Positions 1 to 9,177 of a stretch of DNA of 33,181 nt are shown here, piece by piece (within the stretch, counting starts at the first letter, position 1; each line of letters opens with the position of its first letter). Below the pieces are notes generated by a model, which worked only from the letters and a program-made list of their open reading frames with translations, did not search any database and had not been told where the DNA came from. Position numbers and translations under genes: made by a program. Source of the stretch: Dimargaris cristalligena (taxonomy: Eukaryota > Kickxellomycota > Dimargaritomycetes > Dimargaritales > Dimargaritaceae); NCBI GenBank assembly GCA_027576995.1, contig JANBQC010000299.1, positions 1-33,181 on the forward strand. The letters run 5' to 3'.

Positions 1-601
1 ATAATCAAGCATGAATGTGCATATCCAATCATAGGGAAAGCATGCATCCACCAATAGAAATATAAATAAAATCAAAGGAAAAATTCGTGTAGAAAGAATG
101 GGTTAAAAGGGAAGGGAAAAAAACTGGATATACCAGACAAAAAAGCCGCTTCATACCTTATATATAAATATAATAATCAAATAGTAATACTTCATACCTG
201 TGGCAATCAAGGGGACACTCCACCTTGCCACAGCGGGGCCTTCCGTTATAGAGGACATCACCTATGCAAACGGCAGTCACTATCCCTGCTTAGATCTGTG
301 GCTCCATCAAGCTCCCCCAATGCCAGTATTGATGGTAGTGCTTAGGGGGCCTGCAGTAATGATTGACACTCCTTCTCAAAGTGGGGGATAAGTTTTTATG
401 CTGTGGCTCAGACAATATGTGGAAATCGATGCGGCAGTCCATGCTAATTATAAAGTAAGTTAGAAAATTAAGCTATATTCCTCCACCTCCTTTATGGAGC
501 TATTAAAGGGTTTAAAACAGTCCTTAATCTAATCAAAATGGGTTACTATTAGAAATATAACTATATTTAAAATAGTATTAAAATGCAAATTTTTCGCAAT
601 T
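1..601. other. AT-rich spacer upstream of tRNA-Thr
   Basis: No gene is recognised here. Most of the stretch is very AT-rich. A more GC-balanced island at about 200-391 carries a 63-codon open frame starting with GTG and preceded by no usable ATG; its translation resembles no family I know. It could be an exon or a fossil, but nothing supports a gene call. Confidence 0.5.
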
Positions 602-674
602 GCCCTCTTGGCCAAGCGGCTAAGGCACCTGTCTTGTAAACAGGAGATCGCTGGTTCAAATCCGGCAGAGGGCA
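602..674 (+). tRNA. tRNA-Thr (anticodon TGT)
   Basis: This gene gives a full cloverleaf. The acceptor stem GCCCTCT (602-608) pairs with AGAGGGC (667-673), and A674 is the discriminator. The anticodon stem CCTGT/ACAGG encloses the loop CTTGTAA, so the anticodon is TGT, which reads ACA threonine codons. The T arm GCTGG-TTCAAAT-CCGGC pairs with one G-T wobble and contains the Pol III B box GGTTCAAATCC. There is no intron in the anticodon loop. T-runs at 681-684 and 689-692 fit Pol III termination. It is nuclear in style, and CCA is not encoded. Confidence 0.97.
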
Positions 675-680
675 ATATTA

Positions 681-692
681 TTTTGGTCTTTT
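681..692 (+). terminator. Pol III T-run terminators of the tRNA gene
   Basis: Two short T-runs (TTTT at 681-684 and 689-692) begin seven bases after the discriminator of the tRNA-Thr gene, where RNA polymerase III normally stops. A run of four Ts is the minimum for many fungi, so the second may act as backup. Confidence 0.6.
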
Positions 693-2220
693 GCTGATCT
701 TCCCAAAGCCTCCTTTGTGAATCGACTTAACGGTGGTGTACTCATGAAGCAATCCAAGGGTGTCAATTACTAGTAAAATTAGGCCTACTCTAGCTATTTA
801 GTAAGCTTTTGAATCGGGTACTAGTTACCCGCATATCAGGGTAATGTACATGATTTAAAGTCCGGTCCATTTATACTATAAATTATTCCGTCGCGGTTTA
901 CCAGGCTTGTTTCTCTAGTACTATATTATTATTATTATTCTAAAGCATAAGTGATATATTTCTACCGAGTACTTAACTCGTCTGTCAATCTGTGTGAGAT
1001 ACGCTTGAGTTATCTACCAAATCATAATTTATTGGGGTAAGATTTTCGGATCTAAAGTTAATATCCGTGTAATTATATTATCCGCATCTTGTTTAACATT
1101 CTATATGACTGTGTTAGACCTCTCTCGTGTGTGTGCACTCCTACATGTTAGTTCAGCGACCCTTCCTTGATTATTAGTTATTTTAGCCGTGGCTTCACAA
1201 TGGTATATGGCCCCTGGTCGGGCTATTGGTCACGTAGAGAGTAGTTTTGAATAAAATGCAAAGGGAACCAGTTTATGTAGACGGGTATCGGTGGCGGTAA
1301 TAGTAGGTCGGTAGTATAGAAAAACTGCCAGACACTGTCTACTCTAGTAGGACTGTAGCCTGAATATCAGTACAAAAATCGGGGGAGCACAAAAGGAGGT
1401 GCGTATTTGCGTAAGCAAAGAACCGGGTAGGTGTATCTGGCATCCCTTGGTAACTCGAAGGGCTGGGTCCAGTAAGATAAATAGATTTATAGAGGCACCC
1501 CCTATTCCCGCTAGACGCAGTGCTTGTATTATTAAAGGGATTTCAGAAAACAATCACACGGAAGCGTGACGTGTCCGTTATACCCCGGGGCTGTCAATGG
1601 AGGGAGAGAGGGGCTTAACACTTAATCATGCATCCATAACATCGATAAATGGCTGGTTATACAGATGTATTGAGAGTGTTGGCATAATGATCCCAGTGCT
1701 TCCTTACCAGTAAGTACTATTGTTGTTGATTTTGGTCTTAGCCTTCTGACTTATATCTATAACACCAGGGCTGGGCGGCGTGGTCATTGAGGTGGTGGCC
1801 AACAAATGAATCTCAGATAATCAAATTATGGCGATTTCTACTTTTATTATTATCGAATACCTTCGCCCTCAGGTCAGGCAAGAGCGTGTAGGTTCAACGA
1901 ATAGAGCTAGCTAGTGGGACCCAAGACAGGGCTAGTAAGCGACAGCTCCTGTATCTGCGGTTTGTTTATTAGCCAGAAATGCCGATGCCAATTTTAAAAA
2001 GGTTACGGTTGGATCCGGTATGAATAAAGAAGTATTTTCATTCTGTTCGGAGAGGGCTCCTTTATATGCCTCTTGTGTTGCAGGGAGCTTCCCTTCTTTG
2101 TGGGGTTACTTTGTTGATTTAAAGAAGCTACAAGCCGATGATTCATGTATACCCTTCAATTAATTTGAAACCAGTCGTGCCCGTCCATTGGCGTTGCTAG
2201 GTAGGTGTATCGGGTGAATT
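693..2220. other. Gene-free spacer between tRNA-Thr and the TPR gene
   Basis: About 1.5 kb of mixed, mildly AT-rich sequence without a convincing open frame, RNA gene or large repeat. The longest minus-strand open frame (1344-1553) is 69 codons and has no recognisable protein features. The far end probably contains distal promoter sequence of the TPR gene. Confidence 0.5.
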
Positions 2221-2441
2221 ATCTTCCCAGTTTAGGCTTCTTCACCATTCTCCCCTTCCTTCCATTGAGCTATTTACTTTATGGTAGGATCCCTCTAACC
2301 TCTTTTTACCCATTCGCATTCTTTTGTTTATAGAATATCCTATAGAATTCATCTCCATTCAATTTATCTCCAGTTGGACATCTCTTTATACGTTTGCCTT
2401 TTATTAGGCCCTCCCCTAACAAAGCGACGCCATCTTCCACC
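2221..2441 (+). promoter_or_regulatory. Pyrimidine-rich promoter and leader of the TPR/Mlp1 gene
   Basis: The 220 bases before the ATG are rich in C and T, as is usual for highly used fungal promoters and leaders. They also contain a spliceosomal 3'-end look-alike: CTAAC at 2295-2299, a pyrimidine tract, then TTTATAG ending at 2333. A possible donor, GTAGGT, lies at 2201. The leader may therefore contain a 133-base intron. No ATG lies between 2334 and the chosen start. Confidence 0.45.
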
Positions 2442-5400
2442 ATGGACGCCGCTGTAGCGTCACCTGTGGGCCCTTTCACCCAGGTAGCTTCCCTGGTGGG
2501 CCAGCCCGGCGATGCCCTCGTTGCTCTAAGCGAGACTCCACACAGACTAGCCGAGCGACTGGGTCAAATCTTGCCCCCTCTGACTGCCAGGTTGGACCAG
2601 GCGACGCCCTCCGCCGAAGCCTCTGACCCCAGCTCTTCCGAAATCACGCTGGGCCTTGACACCATCGTACACGACTTAAATGGACACGACCGCGGCCTTA
2701 AACGCTTCCTGGCCCTACTCGAAGAAAAGCTTTCCGCGTCCCATGCCGATCGGGAGCGACTGGTGACTCACCTGACCGCCCAGCTAGAGGAAGGTAAAGC
2801 CAGCCAGCGGCTCCACGCGTTGACCCACGAACAAGAATTGCACCACTTGGAACGCCAGAATCAACAGTACCAGGCGGCCTTGACCAAAGCTAACGCCCGC
2901 CTGACCGCCCTGGAGAAAGACCTCGCGGCGGCGTTGCAGGCCTCCCATCAGCACCGGGACATCCTGGCCCAACGCGATACCCAGAATGACGAACTCCGGG
3001 AGCAGATCCAGAAGTTGCAGCAGCGGTTAGAACGCGCCGAGGTCGATAAAAATGAGCGGGTCGAACAGCTGGACCAGCGCCTCCAGGAGATTGAACGGGT
3101 GGAGAACCGCTGCAATGAGCTGAGCGCCCAGCTCGCCGAGGCGAAGAACGCCGCGGCTCTTAACGAAACCCACATCCAGGAGGCCAAATATAACGAGACT
3201 ACCGCCAAGATTCAGCTGGCCAGCAAGGAACAGGAACTGCATCTTCTGCAGCGCAACAACGAGTCGCTCAACGCCGAACTGAGTACCAAGTCCGATCTTT
3301 TTGCCAAATACCGCCAGGAGACTAGCCGGCAGGTCACCGAACTCAAGGCCGACACCGATCGACAGTCCGCCGAACTCCAAGCGGCCCAGCAGAACGCAAG
3401 TCACCTCCAAAAGCGGCTCAACGACCAGAGTGAGCGGCTGGAAGAGGCCTTGAACCGCGCCCGGGAGACCCAACTCCGCTTAGTGGAACAGGAGGAAGGG
3501 TTTAAAGCGGAGATGGGCACTCAGACCAAACTGGCCCAGCTGTGGGAGAAGACGGCCAAGGAGGCCAAAGAGCGCATCCAAGACCTCGAAGACTATAATC
3601 AGCAGCAGCAACTTGAACTCGCCGATAAGTCCGAGACCTGGGCCGCCGAACGGGCGGCGCTGCAGGATACGGTGCATTCCCTCAAGGAGCAGTTGGCCAC
3701 GGCCGACCTGCAGCTCGAGAAACTGCAAATTGAGCTCAAGAACATCAATGGCTTGGTACTTGCCAACGCCCGCGGCCATTTGCCTAAGGCTGCTACCCCG
3801 AGCATGATGCTCTCCCCGACGGCCGCACTGGCCAGCCAAGTCCAGCGCAGTGGCAAATCCTTTACGCAAATCTACTCCGAAAACGTCAATCTCCAGGATC
3901 AATTGCGGGACGAGCAGAAGGAGTCCCGTCGCCTGCGCGAGTGCCTGGATCGGATCGTGAAGGACATCGAGGAGCGGACGCCTATCCTGAATGAACAGCG
4001 CCGGGCCTACGAACAGGTATGTGAGCAGGCCGAGCAACTTGGTGGTCAGTTAGCCGAGGCCCAGCGGGAGAAGGACGAATCGGTTCGCCAGGCGGACGAA
4101 CTTCGGGCCAGCCTGGATCAGGTCCTGACCGAGAACCAGGCCCTGCAGCAGCAGGTGCATGATTTGGGCCGGCAGGTCCAGACCCTCCTCCGGGAGGTCG
4201 ACGAAACCCAACACGCCGAAAGCCTAATGACGGCCGATGGATCGGTGATTAGCCAGGCCCGCACCGACACCGACCGGGTCATCAACGAGCAACTTACGAC
4301 CTTCCGCGATATCCAGGAACTCCAGCAGCAGAACCAGCGCCTCCTTCGGGTGACCCGGGAATTGGCCGACCGCATGGAGCGGGAGGAACAGGCCGCGAGT
4401 CAGAAACTCACCGAACGCGAATCGCAGGTGATGAAGGACGCCGAAACCTTAATCACCGAATTGCGCGATGAGCTCAAACTAACCAAGACCAAGCTTCAGT
4501 CTTATATCCACGAGCGGGATATGTTGCAGCGGATGCTGAACCAACACAAACCTTCGCAGCAGCAGCAGCAGCAGCGAAAGGGCTTCGGTGCCGATGTCCC
4601 CACCCTTGCGTCACCTCCGCTGGGCGGCGTCCCGGAAACCCCAACCCCAAGTGGCCGCGCCCCCGCTGGCAACGTGCCGGCGTTTAATGCCGGGGCCGGC
4701 CCTAGTCCCAGCGGACTCGACTACCCCGCCCTGCTCCACGAACTACAGGTCAACTTCGATAATTACCGGGCCGAAAACGGCATTGATCTTAAGCACCTGC
4801 AGGCCCAACTGGACACAACCCAACGGGAGGCCTCGGAACATCGCCTCCAGCATGCCCGAGCCCAGGCGCAGGTGGACTTCCTCAACGAACGCTACCAGGC
4901 CCTGGTTACCAACGGCGAGGCCCAAAGCCGGGATCTTCAACATCTCCGTGAGCGACTGGCCCAGTCCCAGGAAGCCCTGACCCAGGGTGAACGAAAGAAC
5001 CAGCAGGCCGTCCAGGACCTTCTCGAAGCCCACGAGAAACTGGAGCAGGTTAAACACGAGGCCGCGAACCTGCGGGCCGAGAATCAGCTGGTGAAGTCCA
5101 TGGAAACCCGTCTACTCCAGGAGAACGAGTCTCTACTTAAGGAACGGTCCCGCCTCAGCGATCTCATGGTCGGACTACAACGCGTGCAGAACGAGTTGGA
5201 GCGGTCGGAATCGGACGCTAAGCGCCGCTTCGAAAACCAGGTCGAAAATCTGGAACGCTCCCTCCATACCGCCCGGGCTAAGCTCCAGGAAGAGGTAGAC
5301 CTGAACAAGAGTTTGACCTTCCGCCGGGAGGCCGAATCCCAACGCCACCAGACCCGCATTGACCAACTCGTGGCCGATCACCAGAAGGCCCGCGAACAAC

Positions 5401-8400
5401 TGGTGGCTGCCCAAACCTCGGTGGAACATTTGCAGAACCGGGTCGACGATTTGACCAACCAGCTGCGAGTGGCCGAAGAGAACGCCAAACGAAGCGGAGC
5501 GGCCTCCCACGCCATTCCGGGCACCTTGACCTCGACCTCGACCTCGTCGCCGCCTACGGCCGGATCCGGGGATTCCGCCACGCTGGCCCAGGAGTGTAAC
5601 CGCCTGCGTGAACAACTGGCCGAGGCCCACCAGCAGATTGAAAATCTGAAGGAGCGCGTGGGACAATTCCAGGCCATCAGTACCTCTAGCGAGGAAGCCC
5701 TGGCCCGCCTTAATACCACCTACGACGAGTTCAAGCAGACCAGCGACCGGGAGCGACAGGAGGCCCAGGAAACGATGGAGGGCCTACGGGTCGCGGTGGC
5801 GGATAAGGAGACCCGTATCCAGGAAATTATGCAAGAACTCAGCGAAGGACAGGGCCAGCTAGAGACCCTACGCCACCAGTTGGAGCAGGAGAAGATGCGG
5901 ACCGTCCACGATACCGAGGACCTGAAGCGCCGGACCGTCGAACTGGAGGGCTGGTTGGAGAAGGCCAAGGTCGAAGTTCGCCAGCAAACCCAGCGTACCG
6001 AGGAAGCCCAGGCCAACTATACCCGCGAAGTCACCCTGCACGCCGAAGATATCCGACTGCTGACCGATCTCCGGGCCCGTCTGACCGAGGTCCAACAGGA
6101 CGCCCAGGCCTACCTGAAGAAGGCCGAAACCGCCGAGAGCAAACTGAACTCGTCCGAGACCTCCTGGGAAGGTCAGAAACAGCTGATGGAGAAGACTGCG
6201 GTGGACCTCGAGAAGCGGATCGTCGACTTGGAGCAGCAGAACAACCTCCTGCACGCCCACCTGGAAACCGTCAACGCCCAGGCCCTCCGGATTTCCAATG
6301 CCGCGCCGGCCGACGGATCTGCCGATGCTCTGGATACCAATGGCGATTCGGCTGCTTCGTCGGGTGCCGGTGACGCCACCCCTAACGCAGCCGCTACGGC
6401 CAACAAATCAGTGGAGGAACTACGGGAGGTGGTCCGGTACATGCGTCGTGACAAGGAAATCTTGCGTTGTCAACATGAAATGGCCCTGCAGGAGACGAAG
6501 CGACTCAAACAACAGCTTGAGCACAAAGTACGGGCCCTCGAGGAAACCCGGTCGATGCTGACCGAGGAACGGCAACGCGAGCAGGAGGCGCTGCTATCGG
6601 CTACCCAACACACAGAGCTGATGGCCAAGATCCAGGAACTTAATATCCTCCGCGAAAGCAACACTACCTTGCGGGCGGAGTCCACCGTACACGCCAATCG
6701 CGTCCGCACCCTTGAAGAAACCCTCCGGGCCCGCCAGGCCGAATTGGAGCCACTCAAGGAACAGCTGTACAGCCTACAAGCCGACTTGGAAGTCAAGCAG
6801 CAGGAGACCGCCTCCCTGGAAGCCGACGCCCGCCACTGGAAGGAGCGGGCCCAGCAGATTCTCCAGAAATACGACCGGATCGATCCCCAGGAGCACCAAA
6901 ATCTCCAGAACGCCCTCACCGCGGCCCAGGAACAGGCCACCCTGGCCCAGCAGGCCCGCGAGCGCGCCGAAGCCGACCTACAGGCCGAACGGTCCCGTAT
7001 GCAATCCGAATTGGGTCAACAAAACCAGGCTGACCAACAACGCTACCAGCAGGACGTCACGGCGCTGCGAACGGAACTGGAGCAAACCCAGGGCCAGCTG
7101 CAGCAGGCCCAGCAAATGGCTACCAAGGCCACCGAACAACGCGATATTTGGGAACGGCGTACGAATAGCATGAGAGACAAATTCAACGCTAAACTGAAGG
7201 AGAAGAACGCACAAAACGCCGAAGCCATTGAAATGCGGGAGACGCGCATCAATGAATTGACGGCGCAAGTGAAGGCCCTGGAGGCCCAGCTGGCTGCGGG
7301 AACCGCGGCGGCTGAGACTCGTGCAGATAACGAAGAGGGGCAGGCGGAGAATACAGTGGCGGTTGGGACTGCGACTGCGAATGACGATATGCCGGTAGAT
7401 GCCAGCCCAACCCCCGCGGATAGCCCAGCTGAGCTGTCGGCTCAGTGGGCCGAAGAAAAGGCCCTTCTGGAGCAGACCATCGCGGACCTTCAATCCCAAA
7501 TTGCCGAGTACTCCAAGGCCGAACAACCCCAGGAGGCACCAGTGCCCGTTGAAAATGATGGCCAGGCTCAAGCGGAAGTCACCCGTCTGCAGGGTGAACT
7601 ACAAGCCCGGGAAGCCCAAATTCGGGAACTGGATTCCGATAAACAGCGCCTATTGACCGATCTGCAGGCCGCCGAAAAGCAGTTGGCCAATCAATCGACC
7701 ACTTTGGAAGAGTACTCTACCCGCATCATTCAGTTGGAGACCCAGGTACAGGAGTTGCAAGCCAAGGCCAAGGTTAGGGCTACCGCTGCCGGCGGCTCCA
7801 CCGACGCTCCTGAACCGGCGACTACCCCAGAAGTAGGCGCCACTGAGGCCACACCGGTGGTAAACGCTGAGTTGGATCAACTCCGTCAACAAGTCGAAGA
7901 GTGGAAGCAGAAGTATAACGATGCCCATTCGACCGGCGAGACCCTTCGCGGCCAAATCCAGGCCCTGCAGGAACAGCTGAAGGCCAAAACCCACAAAGTT
8001 AGCGAGCTGGAAACAGCCCTGACCGCGGCGAATGAGAAGTCTACCAAGGCCAACCAGGCCGCGATTGATGCCGCTTTAGCCGAGCAAAAGACGATCTTCA
8101 ATATGGCCCAGCAAAAGCGCCAGGAGGAGAACACCAAACGCGATGCGGCCAAGCGTAGTTTACTGCAAAACACCATGGCCAAGAACCGGGATTTGGATAA
8201 TTATGTGCGTACACTGAAGAAACAGGTGGTGGATTTGGGAAGTAAACCCGTGGACCCCCCGGCGAACTCCACAGCGACGACGCCGACAACCGCGACTGCG
8301 CCGACACCGGGGCACCCCACCGCCACGACTCCCCGTCCGGCCCGGCCCACCGGTGTTCGTAACCCGCCCGCCAATCTACAACCCAACGCGGCTCCTTTCC

Positions 8401-8645
8401 GCCCCATGGGTATCAGTATCGCCAACCGACCCCAGCCGGGCGCCAACCCTCAAACCACCGGGGGTAGACCGCCTCGTCCGATACCCAACCAACAGCCCCG
8501 ACCCGCTAACGGGCCTGGAGGTGGAGTTGGAAGACCGCAGCCTAGACCGCCGGGTGGAAATCAGAAACGGCCGCACGATGGTGATGGTGGAGCGGGTCCC
8601 GCAGCTACACCTGTCCGACCTCGGCCGAACCCTGGTGGCAATTAA
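2442..8645 (+). CDS. MLP1: TPR/Mlp1-type nuclear basket coiled-coil protein
   Basis: The 2067-residue protein is encoded in one uninterrupted exon. Known relatives (human TPR, yeast Mlp1/Mlp2, fission yeast Nup211) form the nuclear-basket filaments of the pore and help in mRNA export, checkpoint-protein docking and chromatin organisation. From about residue 73 to 1930 it is almost continuous heptad coiled coil rich in Gln, Glu, Leu, Ala and Arg. Low-complexity hinges interrupt it near 706-745 (with Gln706-711), 1018-1045 and 1284-1325. The family signature lies at residues 1399-1412 (LNILRESN followed by TLRAE), with the HWKERAQQILQKY block from His1465. From about 1934 to the end the tail is disordered, rich in Pro, Thr, Gly and Arg. 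Length fits the family (yeast 1875, human 2363). I chose the ATG at 2442 because its context is CACCATGG; an in-frame TTG at 2394 is not needed. Identity as TPR family is firm; one-to-one orthology is inferred. Confidence 0.93.
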   Translation: MDAAVASPVGPFTQVASLVGQPGDALVALSETPHRLAERLGQILPPLTARLDQATPSAEASDPSSSEITLGLDTIVHDLNGHDRGLKRFLALLEEKLSASHADRERLVTHLTAQLEEGKASQRLHALTHEQELHHLERQNQQYQAALTKANARLTALEKDLAAALQASHQHRDILAQRDTQNDELREQIQKLQQRLERAEVDKNERVEQLDQRLQEIERVENRCNELSAQLAEAKNAAALNETHIQEAKYNETTAKIQLASKEQELHLLQRNNESLNAELSTKSDLFAKYRQETSRQVTELKADTDRQSAELQAAQQNASHLQKRLNDQSERLEEALNRARETQLRLVEQEEGFKAEMGTQTKLAQLWEKTAKEAKERIQDLEDYNQQQQLELADKSETWAAERAALQDTVHSLKEQLATADLQLEKLQIELKNINGLVLANARGHLPKAATPSMMLSPTAALASQVQRSGKSFTQIYSENVNLQDQLRDEQKESRRLRECLDRIVKDIEERTPILNEQRRAYEQVCEQAEQLGGQLAEAQREKDESVRQADELRASLDQVLTENQALQQQVHDLGRQVQTLLREVDETQHAESLMTADGSVISQARTDTDRVINEQLTTFRDIQELQQQNQRLLRVTRELADRMEREEQAASQKLTERESQVMKDAETLITELRDELKLTKTKLQSYIHERDMLQRMLNQHKPSQQQQQQRKGFGADVPTLASPPLGGVPETPTPSGRAPAGNVPAFNAGAGPSPSGLDYPALLHELQVNFDNYRAENGIDLKHLQAQLDTTQREASEHRLQHARAQAQVDFLNERYQALVTNGEAQSRDLQHLRERLAQSQEALTQGERKNQQAVQDLLEAHEKLEQVKHEAANLRAENQLVKSMETRLLQENESLLKERSRLSDLMVGLQRVQNELERSESDAKRRFENQVENLERSLHTARAKLQEEVDLNKSLTFRREAESQRHQTRIDQLVADHQKAREQLVAAQTSVEHLQNRVDDLTNQLRVAEENAKRSGAASHAIPGTLTSTSTSSPPTAGSGDSATLAQECNRLREQLAEAHQQIENLKERVGQFQAISTSSEEALARLNTTYDEFKQTSDRERQEAQETMEGLRVAVADKETRIQEIMQELSEGQGQLETLRHQLEQEKMRTVHDTEDLKRRTVELEGWLEKAKVEVRQQTQRTEEAQANYTREVTLHAEDIRLLTDLRARLTEVQQDAQAYLKKAETAESKLNSSETSWEGQKQLMEKTAVDLEKRIVDLEQQNNLLHAHLETVNAQALRISNAAPADGSADALDTNGDSAASSGAGDATPNAAATANKSVEELREVVRYMRRDKEILRCQHEMALQETKRLKQQLEHKVRALEETRSMLTEERQREQEALLSATQHTELMAKIQELNILRESNTTLRAESTVHANRVRTLEETLRARQAELEPLKEQLYSLQADLEVKQQETASLEADARHWKERAQQILQKYDRIDPQEHQNLQNALTAAQEQATLAQQARERAEADLQAERSRMQSELGQQNQADQQRYQQDVTALRTELEQTQGQLQQAQQMATKATEQRDIWERRTNSMRDKFNAKLKEKNAQNAEAIEMRETRINELTAQVKALEAQLAAGTAAAETRADNEEGQAENTVAVGTATANDDMPVDASPTPADSPAELSAQWAEEKALLEQTIADLQSQIAEYSKAEQPQEAPVPVENDGQAQAEVTRLQGELQAREAQIRELDSDKQRLLTDLQAAEKQLANQSTTLEEYSTRIIQLETQVQELQAKAKVRATAAGGSTDAPEPATTPEVGATEATPVVNAELDQLRQQVEEWKQKYNDAHSTGETLRGQIQALQEQLKAKTHKVSELETALTAANEKSTKANQAAIDAALAEQKTIFNMAQQKRQEENTKRDAAKRSLLQNTMAKNRDLDNYVRTLKKQVVDLGSKPVDPPANSTATTPTTATAPTPGHPTATTPRPARPTGVRNPPANLQPNAAPFRPMGISIANRPQPGANPQTTGGRPPRPIPNQQPRPANGPGGGVGRPQPRPPGGNQKRPHDGDGGAGPAATPVRPRPNPGGN
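4557..4574 (+). repeat. (CAG)6 tract coding polyglutamine in TPR
   Basis: Six uninterrupted CAG codons encode Gln706-711, inside a non-coiled hinge rich in Pro, Gly and Ala. The hinge separates two long coiled-coil blocks. A pure triplet run of this kind is prone to length variation. Confidence 0.85.
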
Positions 8646-9177
8646 AATAGCGCAGCTAGGGTGAGGGAAAGGAATGGGTGTGGGGGGGTATTTTACTACG
8701 TTGCCATTGCTATGATAACAGCCATGCTATACGTGCCCTTCGTTTTGTCTCTGATTTCTATCGCGTATCTTTCAAGTACTTATATACCGACGAATTTGAT
8801 TTTTTTTCTGCGCAATAGTGGCCTATTTTTGCCTCTCTTTGTTTTCAAACGTCTGTTGTAATTCATTTTATCCAATGTCCCACCCTTATTAGCCCCGCTC
8901 GCTGTATTTGACGCAGTGTATTCATTTTTATTTTATCCAGTGAAAAACACTAAATTATTCACAATCAAGTGGTGGATACTAATGAATATTCATTTACGTT
9001 TTGCTAACTTTTTCTTCCCTTTGGGTTCCCGATTTTGGTAAACAACCATACTTATTTTACATTTATTATATATTTTTTTCTTTGAATTGGCCATGGTGGC
9101 AAGCAGTGCTTCTCTTTTTTGGATTTGCTCCATGAGAACTACCCAACTATAAATAGTAGAGATTCTCTCCCATTTAA
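8646..9177. other. Convergent 3' spacer between TPR and AlkB genes
   Basis: This 532-bp AT-rich stretch lies between two convergent stop codons and must hold both transcript ends. For the + strand there is no perfect AATAAA; ATTAAA overlaps the TPR stop at 8641-8646. For the - strand, AATAAA complements lie at 9062-9067 and 8927-8932. No gene is seen. Confidence 0.6.
9062..9067 (-). terminator. Possible AATAAA polyadenylation signal of the AlkB gene
   Basis: TTTATT on the + strand reads AATAAA on the minus strand, about 110 bases after the AlkB-like stop codon, in an AT-rich setting. Position and sequence fit, but fungal polyadenylation signals are loose. Confidence 0.4.

Noticed and set aside
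2394..2441. Upstream in-frame TTG start for the TPR protein
   Set aside because: It would add 16 residues from a non-ATG codon with no conserved character, whereas the ATG at 2442 has an ideal CACCATGG context.
3027..8576. Many long antisense and alternate-frame open stretches across the TPR gene (up to 197 codons)
   Set aside because: They are by-products of a coiled-coil coding sequence rich in GAG, CAG, GCC and CTG codons, which rarely create stops in other frames. Their translations are low-complexity and lack domains.
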